DNA of 64,000 bases from Theocolax elegans (taxonomy: Eukaryota; Arthropoda; Insecta; Hymenoptera; Cerocephalidae), in the NCBI GenBank assembly GCA_026168455.1, contig CM047429.1:32447850-32511849 (forward strand). The letters are read 5' to 3'. Shown piece by piece: positions 34,080 through 45,123 of this stretch; the stretch's first letter is position 1, and every line of letters starts with the position of its first letter. The notes under the pieces were generated by a model. It ran no database searches and was not told the origin of the DNA. It worked only from the letters and a program-made list of their open reading frames with translations. Position numbers and translations under genes: made by a program.

Positions 34080-35130
34080 TCATCAATGCAACAATTAATA
34101 ATATTGGAAATAAGTATTATTTCATTGATGGTCCTGGTGGTAGTGGAAAAAGTTATTTACATAATGTAATTATTACTTATTTTATTATATTATAATTATT
34201 AATTATTCCTTTTCTTACAATGGCTTGGACTGGTATTGCTGCTAATTTATTAATTAATGGAAAAACTGTTCATAGTACATTTAAATTACCATTAAATATA
34301 AATGAACAATCAACATGTAATATTAGTCCTAATTCAGAATATGGTACTTACTTAAAAAATATTAAAATTATAATTTGGGATGAAATTTCAATGGTATCTA
34401 GATATGCTTTTGAAACAATTGATAAATTTTTCCGAGATGCGTGTAAAAATGATCTTCCTTTTGGAGATAAAATTATTGTAACTTCTGGAGACTTTAGACA
34501 AACACTACCAATAGTACCACATGGAAATAGAACTAAAATTATTGAAACTTGCGTCAAAAGAAGTTGTTTATGGCCATATTTTTCAAGCTTATCATTGACT
34601 GAAAATTTAAGATTGCAAAAGCCAGATACTAGTTTCAAAAAGTGGTTACTTGATATAGGAGAAAATAAAAATTTAACAAAATATGAATTAAAAAACAATG
34701 TCAAAGAAATACCAACGCAATTCATTTATGATAACAATTTAATAACAGAAATCTTTGGAGATAAGATATATCCTAATGATCCAACATTAAAAAATAAAGT
34801 AATATTATCGCCTTTAAATTCTAATGTATTAAAACTTAATGAAGATATAGTAGAAAAAATTGATGGATGTAGTTATACATTTTATAGTGATGATAGAGTA
34901 GAAAGTGATGATAATGATACATTACAAGAATCAATCCCAACAGAATTTTTAAATTCATTAACACCCAATGGATTACCTCCACATAAATTAATATTAAAAA
35001 AGGGTGCAATAGTTAGTTGTTTGCGAAATTTAGATATCAATGGTGGACTATGTAATGGAACAAGAATGATAATCAAGGATATAAAACAGTATGTTATAAC
35101 AGTAGAAATAATTACAGGTAAAAGGTATAT
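34080..35130 (+). pseudogene. Helitron Pif1-type helicase domain, C-terminally truncated
   Basis: Motif I DGPGGSGKS (about 34127-34153), then a stop, then AWTGIAANLL, the HSTFKLP strand, IIWDEISMV (Walker B), VTSGDFRQTLPIVP (motif III), LTENLRL, and LKKGAIVSCLRNLDINGGLCNGTRM (motif IV region). The final helicase motifs are absent because the frame ends in a TA microsatellite and then the degenerate satellite. Pif1-like helicases unwind the element during rolling-circle replication. Not functional. Confidence 0.88.
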
Positions 35131-35221
35131 ATATATATATATATTATTTTTTTCATTGTCTAAATACATACATATATATAAATGTATTAAGAATTATAAA
35201 TATACTTATAAATATGTTATT

Positions 35222-36085
35222 AACTGAATATTGGCTGAGAAATCGCCATCTTGATTTATTCAAACCTATTATTAGATGAATAATTATAAAAAATAAACCT
35301 ATTATGAATTGATATGAATTGATTAAATATGAGTTGTTACGAAATGATTAAATATTGACTAAGAAATCGTCATCATGATTTATTCAAACTTATTATTGAA
35401 TGAATAATTATAAAAAATAAACTTATTATGAATTGTTATGAATTGACTGAATATTGGCTGAGAATTCGCCAACATAATTTATTCAAACTTATTATTACAT
35501 ATAAATAATTAATAAAGAAACTTATTATTAATTATTATAAATTGACTGAATATTGGCTGAGAAATCGCCATCATGATTTATTTAAACTTATTATATATTA
35601 GATGAATAATTAAAAAAAAATAAACTTATTATGAATTGTTATGTATTGACTGAATATTGGCTGAGAAATCGCCAACATAATTTATTCAAACTTATTTTTA
35701 GATATAAATAATTCAAAAATAAACTTATTATTAATTGTTATCAATTGACTGAATATGAGTTGTTACGAAAATGTTAAATATTGGCTGAGAAATCGCCATC
35801 ATGATTTATTTAAACTTATTATATTAGATGAGTAATTAAAAAAAAATAAACTTATTATGGATTGTTATGTATTGACTGAATATTGGCTGAGAAATCGCCA
35901 TCATAATTAAATAATTAAAAATAAACTTATTATTAATTAGACATAAATCGTCATAATATTTTATTCAAACTTATTAGATTTAAATAATTAAAAAATATAA
36001 TTATAAACTTATTATATCAATTATTATGAATTGACTAAATATAAATTGTTACGTAATGATTAAATATTGGCTGAGAAATCGCCAT
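35222..36085 (+). repeat. Degenerate tandem repeat, about 100-120 bp period
   Basis: The phrase AATATTGGCTGAGAAATCGCCA and variants occurs at about 35227, 35351, 35450, 35548, 35653, 35776, 35878 and 36064, with shared AATAAACTTATTATGAATTG blocks between. The core GGC-TGAGAAATC-GCC can form a small hairpin. It starts immediately after the truncated helicase. Confidence 0.85.
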
Positions 36086-36109
36086 CTTAATTTGTACATC
36101 CATTTGTAA

Positions 36110-36306
36110 TGTGAGTGTTATTATTGATAATTTTATTCTCAATAATAACAACAGTCTCAACTCTGTAAAACACAGAGAGCAAATGGATTACACATGATAT
36201 TCTCCCCTTCATCCACTAACTCTTCCTCTTGTGAATAATATAATTATTATCACTATCGTTATGAATAATAATAATAATAATAATAATAAAAATAATAATA
36301 ATTATC

Positions 36307-36338
<32 letters not shown>

Positions 36339-36520
36339 GAATAATCTGAGGATTTTGAAGAGTCCCACACCTCGGCAATAAATTGATTTCCCCCCCTCTT
36401 AAAAAAAAAACAAATCATTATGATTATCACTATCATTATCATTATCATTATGTTTATCATTATGATTATCATTATGATTATCATTATAATTATCATTATG
36501 TTTATCATTATGTGATTCTC
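36110..36520. repeat. AAT and TCATTA/TGATTA microsatellites with a small hairpin
   Basis: 36125-36165 forms an inverted pair around GTTATTATTGA. 36262-36335 is (AAT)n and (TTATCA)n, and 36415-36510 is another (ATTATC)n tract. No coding is seen. Confidence 0.75.
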
Positions 36521-36646
36521 TCTGTGATTCTATCTCTCCAATCACACCCGGAATGTCCAGTGTAAACACACTGGTGGCACGTAACAAAGCACACATGCGC
36601 TCAATACGTATCGTCTGACGGGGAGGGGGCGCGAAGCAGCCGGGCA

Positions 36647-36654
36647 TATATAAA
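36647..36654 (+). promoter_or_regulatory. TATA box in a GC-rich promoter-like segment within H1
   Basis: TATATAAA is preceded by a GC-rich block (GACGGGGAGGGGGCGCGAAG) and followed by GCGCGC, then CAGT and TCAGTC initiator-like sites and an ATG at 36719 that runs into low-complexity TC repeat. Resembles a captured Pol II promoter; not demonstrably linked to a gene. Confidence 0.4.
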
Positions 36655-36724
36655 CTCCGCGCGCACTCTCGAGATCCAGTGTGCTCCACACACTGACGAG
36701 TGACATGACTTATCAGTCATGGAA

Positions 36725-36965
36725 GCTCTAGCTCTATCTCGCACGCTCGCTCGTACTCTCCCTCTCTCGCTCGCTCGCTCTCTCTCTCTCCCTCTCTCGC
36801 TCGCTCGCTCTATCTCTCTCTCTCTCTCGCTCGCTCGCTCTATCTCTCTCTCTCTCCCTCGCTCGCTCGCTCTCTCTCTTTCTCTCTCTCTCTCTCTCGC
36901 TCGTTCTCTCTCTCGCTCGCTCGTTCACTCGCTCTCTCGCTCTCGAACGGACGGACGGACGGACG
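36725..36965 (+). repeat. (TC)n/(CGCT)n and (GGAC)n microsatellites near the Helitron 5' end
   Basis: Alternating TC and CGCT runs ending in GGACGGACGGAC. Open frames through it are repetitive Leu/Ser/Arg or Arg/Glu and are not genes. Confidence 0.85.
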
Positions 36966-37627
36966 GAAACAAAATTTTAATATAATTAAAGATAAAGATT
37001 TTTAGCAGCTTACAGGGGATTAGATGGATACTGAAACAAGTGAAGATACTTTTCTACCACTTCAAGGTAAGTGCACAAATTTTTTCGCAATGATCATGCT
37101 AATAGATTCATCGTTATAAGGCAACAAATATACATTTCTATTAATATTTCGGGCACTTTTCCCGGATAATTTGACCATAAGTGATCTTAATGATTTAGAC
37201 CCACTCTGGAAATTTTTAGGCAGTTTCTGACTATAAAAAGACATCTTTTAGACAGTATTAGGTTACCAGAGTCCGGAGCAGAATTGCAGATTTTCACTAT
37301 TTAAGGTTTAAATGGCTTACAAGAGTGTGACAGCATACATTTATGTCTTTAAAAGTATTTTTAATGAAAAGTTCGGAAAATTTTACAAAAAAAGTCATAC
37401 TTATGTTTTTAGTGAAAAATGCATCCCCTGGGAGCTAAAAATTCATGAAAATGGGCATATAATGCAAAAAAGTGCTAAATTGTCAACTTTGACTCTCTGT
37501 AACTTAAAATAATGGCCCAGAAAAAAACTGAAAAAATTCAGGAGAACTACTGGATACCTCTAAAACATATTTCCACAGTTATAGCAATATTTATTTTTTT
37601 CATCTTCGATGTCACAGAGAACCACCC

Positions 37628-38994
37628 ATATATATATATATATATTTTAAAATTGTTTTTTAATAATAGATAATAAATGTGTTTTTTCCTTGCGCAAAAA
37701 AAGGTGTGAATATAACTTGAAAGAATGTGTATTATTTTACTCATTCCTGATAAAACTCATAAAATTTTTGAACGTATACACAAAAATAAAAACGGACCTA
37801 AAATTTAATGTAATGCTTTAAATGCAGATGCACAATTTTTCGGAGATAAAATAAATATTAATCAAGTATAACATACACTTTTCCAAATATCCATATGTGA
37901 TATATACAATAGGTTAAAAATTAAATACATTAATTATTGTACTTTTAAGATAATTCTATTATAAACAGTAATGGCAAAAGAAAATATATATATATTTTAA
38001 CAGTGGTAATATAAAATACGAATTACATTTAAAAAGATTTTCAAAAATTATTAATCTAGGAGCATTTAATTTAAATATTTTTTAAATTAATATTTCAAAA
38101 TTGAATGGATATACAAGTGTGTAGATAATGTATAGTTATATAACAAAATATTTTAAATAAACAAGTACGTATTTATTAGAAACAGAAAGATATTTAAGAT
38201 ATGAATGTGTTTATAATAATCAAAATAAATATTTGGGCTCTGTATAGGAAAAATAAATTGGATATAATTATGGATTAAAACGCAAATTTTGAAAGAAGGT
38301 GCAAATTACGAATTAAGGGAGAAATGGAAGAAACAGGTTTTTATTTATATGCCGCTAAAATGTTATAAATAGTTCTTTAAAATTAATACAAAAATTTATT
38401 TATTTAAGAAGAAAGTTTTATCACTCTAAAAGTACAAAATATTAATGACATAGAATTTTTGGTGATGATCGTTCGTCATTAAATAAATTAATATTAGGAG
38501 GTGAAATTCTATTTATAACCGTTGAAAATAATCCAAAATTTTAATAAGTTGTTAACTAAAGTACTATAATTTAGTAAGTATATGTACTTTACTATATTTG
38601 GTAAGTTATTTTTTCATTAACATTTATAATTATTAAAATATAAATTTAAGCTTTATAAGAATTCATATAGTTTAAAATTTACAGTTAACATTTAATATGT
38701 CCCTATTATTTTTATTATTTTTATTCTGATTTCACTAAATTTTGGAAAAAATTTTAATTATAAATTATAATCGTATTTAAAAAAAAATTAAATTTTTGAT
38801 ATAAAACCCAATGCACTATAGCAGTACCTCCAAGGTGTTGCGTGAATCTGTTTAATTTTTAAGCTGTCCATGGCAGTGAAAAAATAATATAATTTAAAAC
38901 ATTATTTTAAATAAATTAATTACGAAAAACTTTTTTCGAAATTAAAAATAGGGGGTTGGCGCGCGAAGCGCGCAGGGGGGCGAATCCCCCCTAG
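37628..38994 (+). mobile_element. Helitron remnant H2 with intact 3' end
   Basis: AT-rich, without intact ORFs. It ends in GCGCGC-GAA-GCGCGC (38959-38973), a second stem GGGGGG-CGAAT-CCCCCC, and CTAG (38991-38994) followed by T. 37680-38060 matches the reverse complement of 48930-49290, showing a shared but unrecognised source sequence. No TC 5' end next to an A could be found, so it is probably 5' truncated in the (TA)n tract. Confidence 0.7.
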
Positions 38995-39033
38995 TATATA
39001 TATATGTTATATATATATATGATATATATATAT

Positions 39034-40512
39034 GGGTGGTTCTCTGTGACATCGAAGATGAAAAAAATAAATATTGCTATGACTGTGGGAATATGTTTTA
39101 GAGGTATCCAGTAGTTCTCCTGAATTTTTTCAGATTTTTTCTGGACCATTATTTTAAGTTACGGAGAGTCAAAGTTGACATTTTAGCACTTTTTTGCATT
39201 ATATGCCCATTTTCATGAATTTTTAGCTCCCAGGGGATGCATTTTTCACTAAAAACATAAGTATGACTTTTTTTGTAAAATTTTCCGAACTTTTCATTAA
39301 AAATACTTTTAAAGACATAAATGTATGCTGTCACACTCTTGTAAGCCATTTAAACCTTAAATAGTGAAAATCTGCAATTCTGCTCCGGACTCTGGTAACC
39401 TAATACTGTCTAAAAGATGTCTTTTTATAGTCAGAAACTGCCTAAAAATTTCCAGAGTGGGTCTAAATCATTAAGATCACTTATGGTCAAAATATCCGGG
39501 AAAAGTGCCCGAAATATTAATAGAAATGTATATTTGTTGCCTTATAACGATGAATCTAGTAGCATGATCATTGCAAAAAAATTTGTGCACTTACCTTGGA
39601 GTGGTAGAAAAGTATCTTCACTTGTTTCAGTATCCATCTAATCCCCTGTAAGCTGCTAAAAATATAAATATTATTATACAAATGTAAAAAATTAATTTTT
39701 AAACATTTATAATGCTGAATTTTTAGTTTTACGTCCCTTACAAGAAGTATAATACTAATCTGAAGGATTACTATAAATATATAAACATCATTATTACAAT
39801 AACTGAATATACGTATTTAATACAAAAGATATATAAATAAATCGGATATATAATTATAATGAATAATATGATAACGTGACAGTGACAAGTTTGTGAAATC
39901 TAAACAATGTATTGCTGAATAATAATAATAATAATGTTGATACTTTTATAGTAATCCTTCAGATTAATATTATAATTCTTGTAAGGGATGTAAGATTCAT
40001 CGTTATAAGGCAACAATATACATTTCTATTAATATTTCGGGCACTTTTCCCGGATATTTTGACCATAAGTGATCTTAATGATTTAGACCCACTCTGGAAA
40101 TTTTTAGGCAGTTTCTGACTATAAAAAGACATCTTTTAGACAGTATTAGGTTACCAGATCCGGAGCAGAATGCTGATTTTCACTATTTAAGGTTTAAATG
40201 GCTTACAAGAGTGTGACAGCATACATTTATGTCTTTAAAAGTATTTTAATGAAAAGTTCGGAAAATTTTACAAAAAAAGTCATACTTATGTTTTTAGTGA
40301 AAAATGCATCCCCTGGGAGCTAAAAATTCATGAAAATGGGCATATAATGCAAAAAAGTGCTAAAATGTCAACTTTGACTCTCTGTAACTTAAAATAATGG
40401 CCCAGAAAAAATCTGAAAAAATTCAGGAGAACTACTGGATACCTCTAAAACATATTCCCACAGTTATAGCAATATTTATTTTTTTCATCTTCGATGTCAC
40501 AGAGAACCACCC
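39034..40512. mobile_element. G2: second GGGTGG-ended palindromic element
   Basis: Left end GGGTGGTTCTCTGTGACATC at 39034, mirror end CCACCC at 40507-40512, both in (TA)n. It has the same core palindrome as G1 (39735-39987), but part of the right arm next to the core (about 240 bp) is deleted. It serves as the empty-site reference for P4. Open frames of 66 and 74 codons in the arms are shared with G1 and, in part, the 58333 copy. Confidence 0.85.
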
Positions 40513-40591
40513 ACATATATGTTATATATATGATATATATATGTATGTTATATATATATATGTTATATATGAGATTGTGTATGTGTGTGTG

Positions 40592-41028
40592 TTTTTTTTA
40601 CCACCAGTGAAAACTGCTTTGGCCAAGAGAATTTCGGATTGTTCTTGATCATTTTTTGACATTTTATCAAAAAATTGATTGATTTTTCCAGTTGTGTTTC
40701 CTTGTTGTTGTGTCGATGAATTCAAATTTGTCAAAACACGGGAAGGAGTTACTTCATTAGTCTCTTCATTATCACCAGCAGCATTTGCATCTAAAGATAA
40801 TTTTCTCTTCTTAGATTGGAACTGTTTGGATATTTGTGTTTCTTCTACAATACATTTTATTTGCGCTGGACAGCCTTTACACTCCAACAGATGATCACGC
40901 ATTCGGGTTGTATTAAAAAAGTACACTTGCGTGCAAAATTTGCATTTGTATGAGTCTAGTTTTTGATTTGGTGGACGAGGTTGTAAAGTAAAATACTTTA
41001 TAATAAAATCTTTCAATTTTGACGACAT
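40592..41028 (-). pseudogene. hAT-type transposase N-terminus with BED zinc finger
   Basis: From the ATG at 41028: MSSKLKDFI, then a BED-like finger CKFC ... HLLEC (about residues 25-46), a polar linker, then KINQFFDKMSKNDQEQSEILLAKAVFTG, the conserved start of the hAT catalytic region. The frame then leaves homology at about 40600 and enters TG/TA repeats. The RNase H-like DDE core and dimerisation domain are absent. Assignment rests on the BED finger and the following block; the family is a hypothesis without a search. Confidence 0.7.
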
Positions 41029-42017
41029 GACGAACCTTAAAAAATTATTTGTTACTTTAATTAATTTTTTTTTAATAAAATAAAATTTTAACTTCATAAT
41101 AGCTGACTTACGCAAAAATTAGTAATTTAATAGAACCTCTGCAAGAATATAAATATCTAAGGTAATTGTTAAGATATTATAGTACAATCTTCTTAAAGAA
41201 ACTAATTCAATTCTTGATGAAATCTAAAAATTTATTTAATCATTTATATTAATATTAATATGATTCCGAGTTGCATAATTTTTTCCCAAAAATCAAATTA
41301 GATCTTACCTGCACTAAATAAGCAGTTAAAACCACATCATATTATACGAAATTCTACATGATCACAAAAAGTCTCACATCATATTATACGAACTTCTACA
41401 TGAACACAAAAACTCTTTGTTTATTTGTTTAGCGAAAAATTCAGTGAGCGCTAATCGAATTGTTGTTGCAAGATGATCGACAAGTATATTGTAAAATCTT
41501 AATTGAACAACCTAAAATTTATTTATGAAATTATAAATAAAAATCGAATTATAATTCCACACATAACCTTAATTATTTTTTAATATTATATAGGTAAATC
41601 TTACCTGATGTACGAATTAGAAGTTCAGTCGCTGTGTTCACTGTACTACGCGCTGTGTGAACACTGTGTACTAATCAACAAACAAGCGAAAAATGGTTGC
41701 GCAAGAAAGTCGCCAAATCATGTAACGCGTACCGGCGTACGTATGAATTTCGAATCGACTTTACAAAACAATACTTTCAATAAACTTGACTGCTTCAAAC
41801 TCGCAACAAATGTGGATTGTCTTGCACCGTAAAATATCCTCGCTCAAACACTCCGAAACTCCTCTAGTCCTCTTTACACCGTTGCGCGCCGTTAGATATT
41901 GAAATTCGTAGAATAAATCTCGTCTCAAATTTCTGTCATTTTTCGTTTGGACATGTGACCGACTTGTGACGGACATTGTTCAGTCATTTTATTATGTGTA
42001 CGACAGGCTACAACACT
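41029..42017 (-). other. Upstream region of the hAT fragment
   Basis: The minus strand carries GC-richer sequence at 41610-41960 and donor-like CAG/GTAAGA sites (41600-41606 and 41307-41313), which would suit spliced 5' untranslated exons of the transposase. No terminal inverted repeat was found. A 74-codon plus-strand frame (41608-41832) is not recognised. Confidence 0.35.
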
Positions 42018-42024
42018 ACATACA

Positions 42025-42117
42025 TCTGTGTGTGAGCACGCGTGTGCGCGTGTGTGTGCGTGTATGTGCGTGCGTAAGTGTGTGCGTGTGCGTGTGCGTG
42101 TGCGTGTGTGCGTGCGT

Positions 42118-42154
<37 letters not shown>

Positions 42155-42219
42155 TGCGTGTGTGTGTGTGTGTGTGCGTGTGCGTGTGCGTGTGTGTGTG
42201 TTTGCGTGCGTGTGTGTGT

Positions 42220-42258
<39 letters not shown>

Positions 42259-42266
42259 TGTGTGTG

Positions 42267-42300
<34 letters not shown>
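42025..42300 (+). repeat. (TG)n microsatellite, left part
   Basis: TG/CG-interrupted TG tract forming the outer arm of F1 and the 3' flank of the R1-like element, whose poly(A) (T-run 42301-42314) directly abuts it. Cys/Val open frames are artefacts. Confidence 0.92.
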
Positions 42301-42304
<4 letters not shown>

Positions 42305-42490
42305 TTTTTTTTTTATTTTCCGAAGAGGTGGAGAAATGCTTAATGCACCATGACTGGAGTCACGCGAGACTCCCCGTGTGTGGGACTCTCCTACCGAAGG
42401 ATGTCGATAGGCATAACTGCACCTCTTTTCTTACCTTTATTCCCCCGCGGGAGCCGCCGCAAGACATTACTTCGCGGGGGGAGGCAACGG

Positions 42491-44400
42491 CTAGACTAGC
42501 CCACTACTGCTGCCATCGCAAGTCTTCTCTCCTCTTCTCTTCTTAAGGGTAAGCTGGAAACTGACGAAGCCGTGTTTCCTGGTCGCCCACTCCCGGATCC
42601 GCGGGATGATGCGGTAGGTCCAGCGGCTGTCCCTGGCTGAGTCCCATCTCCGCTGCCACTCCTCTACGGTCCGCAATGATCATCGGTTGTGGCAGCGGTT
42701 CTCTTCTAGACGTCTCCTACCCTCACGGTTTCTTTCAGCTCTCTCGGCTGCCAGGAGGTCGAAGGGGGCGGTCCCCGCGACCACCGAGAGCGCAATGTCA
42801 GACACGGTTCGGTACGCCCGGGACACCCTTAGCGCAGCTATCCTGCAGGCTCTCTGGCACGGAGCACCAAAGCTCTGTGCCTGTTCAGGACATCAGCCCA
42901 GATAGGAGCTCCGTATAAAATACGGAGCTCACCACCGAGGCAAGGAGGGACCTTCGCGGTTGCTGGGGTCCCCCGATGTTGGGCATGATGCCCGCCAGCG
43001 CACGGGCCACCTTTGCCGCCTTTGAGCCTGCGTTCGCGAGATGGTGTTTGAACGATAGCCGCGCGTCTAGTGTGACCCCTAAATACTTCAGCGTTTTCAC
43101 CGACCGTATCCGTTCTTTATCTACCGTGAAGGTGGCGGTCCTCTCCTTTTTTGTGCGAGAGATGAGCACCGCCTCCGTTTTTTCCGCCGCCAGACTAAGT
43201 CCGTGGACTCTCAACCAAGTGGCGACCACTTCTATAGAGACGTCTCCGAGATATTCGATCTCTTCGACACTCTTTGCGACCACCACTAGCGCTACGTCGT
43301 CCGCGAAAGCCACCATCGAGACACCCTCCGGAAGTAGCTGCCTAAGCAGGCCGTTATAGACAGCGTTCCAGAGTAGGGGCCCAATGACCGAACCCTGCGG
43401 CACGCCTCCCGTGATGTTGTGGGAGTGCACACCGTCGTCGGTGTCGTAGAGCAGAGTACGGTCAGTCAGGTAACTCGAGGTGACCTCCCTGAGATAGAGT
43501 GGCACTTGGAAGTGCTGCAGGGACAGCATGATGTCGTCCCATCTGGCAGAGTTGAAGGCATTCCGGATGTCCAAGGTGATGATGGCACTCATCCGCCTTG
43601 CACTCCGACCAGCGTTGATGGCATTTGTGGCTATACCAACAACTCTGCCTACAGCGTCCATGGTCGATCGACCCTTTCGGAATCCGAACTGGTTGTCGGA
43701 GAGGTCTCCGGCCCGACCAATGGCCGCTGCGAGCCTGGCGCAGATCACCCGCTCCAGAAGCTTCCCAACTATATCCAGTAGACAGAGCGGGCGGTAAGAT
43801 GATGGCTCCTCCGGGGGTTTGTTTCCCTTCGGTAGGAGTACCAGCCTCTGCGTCTTCCACTGGGCCGGTAAGCAACCTTCTCTCAGGCATGCGTTGAATG
43901 CGTCCAGGAACAAGCCCGGAGCACTCATCGCCGCTGTCTTGACGGTCAGACCAGGTATTCCGTCCGGCCCTGGGGTTTTACGTACGGAAATACCTTTAGC
44001 GGCCACCCTCAGTTCGGCTTCACTAATGTCTGGCGACTCGGCTGCACCAATGGTGGCCATCAGGCCCGTCTCTGCTGCCCATTTCCGATGTTCTGGAAAC
44101 AGGTGGCGGACGACTTCGTCCAGAAAAACTGGGTCGGTGGGTGCAAAAGCGCCCCCGGGGTTGATCTTATTCATAACCGTTTTATACGTTCTGCCCCAGG
44201 GGTCGTGGTCCACCTCCTCACAGAGCTCCCACCAACACCAAGGCACGCAGGTGTTCACGTCTCTTTTCTGCGATGTCCTCACTCCACCAGATTATTGGTG
44301 GGCGGCCGCGAGGGTTGAACTTCACGACCATAGAGGCATCGCAAACCGCTGTTAGGGCATTCGTGAGGCCTCGTGCTTTTTCTTCGGCGGTTCCCTCCAC
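42491..44400 (-). pseudogene. R1-like ORF2: reverse transcriptase and C-terminal region
   Basis: Contains VRKTPGPDGIPG, LLPKGNKPPEEPSSYRPLCLLD, NQFGFRKGRST, TLDIRNAFNSA (motif A), GGVPQGSVIGPLLW (motif B), VAFADDVALV (catalytic Asp pair), AAEKTEAVLI and TLKYLGVTLD. Frameshifts occur near 44380 and 44240. After 42885 the frame breaks further, and a VEEWQRRWD and IREWATRKHG segment (42491-42676) represents the R1-type C-terminal region. The final zinc knuckle is not seen. Confidence 0.85.
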
Positions 44401-45122
44401 TTTTGCCCCCTCAAGGGAGCAGAGGAACGTCTTACGATCAAACGTGGCTGGTGCCCGTCTCTCTCTTGCTCCTCTTTCTGTCTCTTTGTACTCTCGCTGG
44501 TCAGCTGGAGCTGGTACACGAGTGCTTTGTGGTCACTACCCGTGTAACGATCGTTAACTTTCCAGCCGAGTCTCCCTCCCCCCATCAATCTAGGATCGAC
44601 GAAGGTGAGGTCGACTATGGACGACTTGCCGGCTTTGGTGAAAGTCGGGGTTGACCCTGTGTTAGCGATCTCCAGCCCCAGTAGAGCGAACGCCTCGAGA
44701 AGTGTGCGACCACGCGCGTTGGTCTTGGCGCTGCCCCAGTCCGTCGCCCAAGCATTAAAGTCCCCACCGATTGCGACCGGTAGCCATAAGGACCGAGCAC
44801 TGGTGACGACTGCATCCAGAGATCTCGCAAAGTCCTCGGTGGAATCGCTGGGCGGGAAGTAGCAGCTGTACATGCGTACCCCCGCCACCTCCACCCAGGT
44901 GAAGCTGGGAAGGGGGGCGACCATCTTTCTGATGATCTGTATATTTCCACATACCCAGATGGCCGCTTTTCCCGTGGCATCCCTTACCTACTTCGACTTC
45001 TCGAGATCCCGGAACTCCTCGCTGATGATCGCTACGTCCGCTCTCTCCTCTCTGACCAGCTGAGACAGCAGGTCCTGTGCCACAGCGCAGTGGTTGAGGT
45101 TTATTTGGAGCACCTTAATCAT
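44352..45122 (-). pseudogene. R1-like ORF2: endonuclease domain
   Basis: ATG at 45122-45120, one nucleotide after the ORF1 stop (TAA-A-ATG), suggesting coupled translation. Motifs are LQINLNHC, ADVAIISEEF, IGGDFNAWATDWGS, SIVDLTFVDP and TGSDHKALV, the APE-type endonuclease that sets target choice. An in-frame TAG at 44990-44988 (codon 45) truncates it. The frame continues to 44352. Confidence 0.85.
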
Positions 45123-45123
45123 T

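Larger units (their letters stand above)
25763..36998 (-). mobile_element. H1: 11.2-kb Helitron, minus orientation
   Basis: On the minus strand it begins TCTTTATCTTTAATTATATT (36998 inward) and ends with a 17-nt hairpin, 7 nt, and CTAG (25766-25763). It lies between A (25762) and T (36999), as rolling-circle Helitrons do. The G1 host sequence is exactly continuous when it is ignored. It contains two 467-bp direct repeats, a minisatellite, plus-strand Rep/helicase remnants with P5, a degenerate satellite, microsatellites and a promoter-like segment. The coding remnants run opposite to the element, so they are probably a captured or nested second Helitron and H1 itself is probably non-autonomous. 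Confidence 0.85.
23785..37627. mobile_element. G1: GGGTGG-ended palindromic element, split by P4 and Helitron H1
   Basis: Left end GGGTGGTTCTCTGTGACATC at 23785, mirrored right end at 37627, both in (TA)n. Outside the insertions the element is about 1.66 kb: an arm, a core palindrome (ACGTCCCTTACAAG in the G2 copy), and the mirror arm. The left arm runs 23785-24482; P4 interrupts it, the core continues 25432-25762, and the remaining mirror arm is 36999-37627. The two halves join seamlessly at an A/T step, which identifies the Helitron ends. Flanking AT dinucleotides may be the duplication. Related copies are at 39034-40512 and 58333-58615. Confidence 0.88.

Noticed and set aside
36719..36985. 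Ser/Leu/Arg open frames in the TC/CGCT tract.
   Set aside because: Low-complexity repeat translation only.
41966..42546. Cys/Val-rich ORFs over the (TG)n tract, as also at 46556-47005.
   Set aside because: Simple-repeat artefacts with no conserved features.
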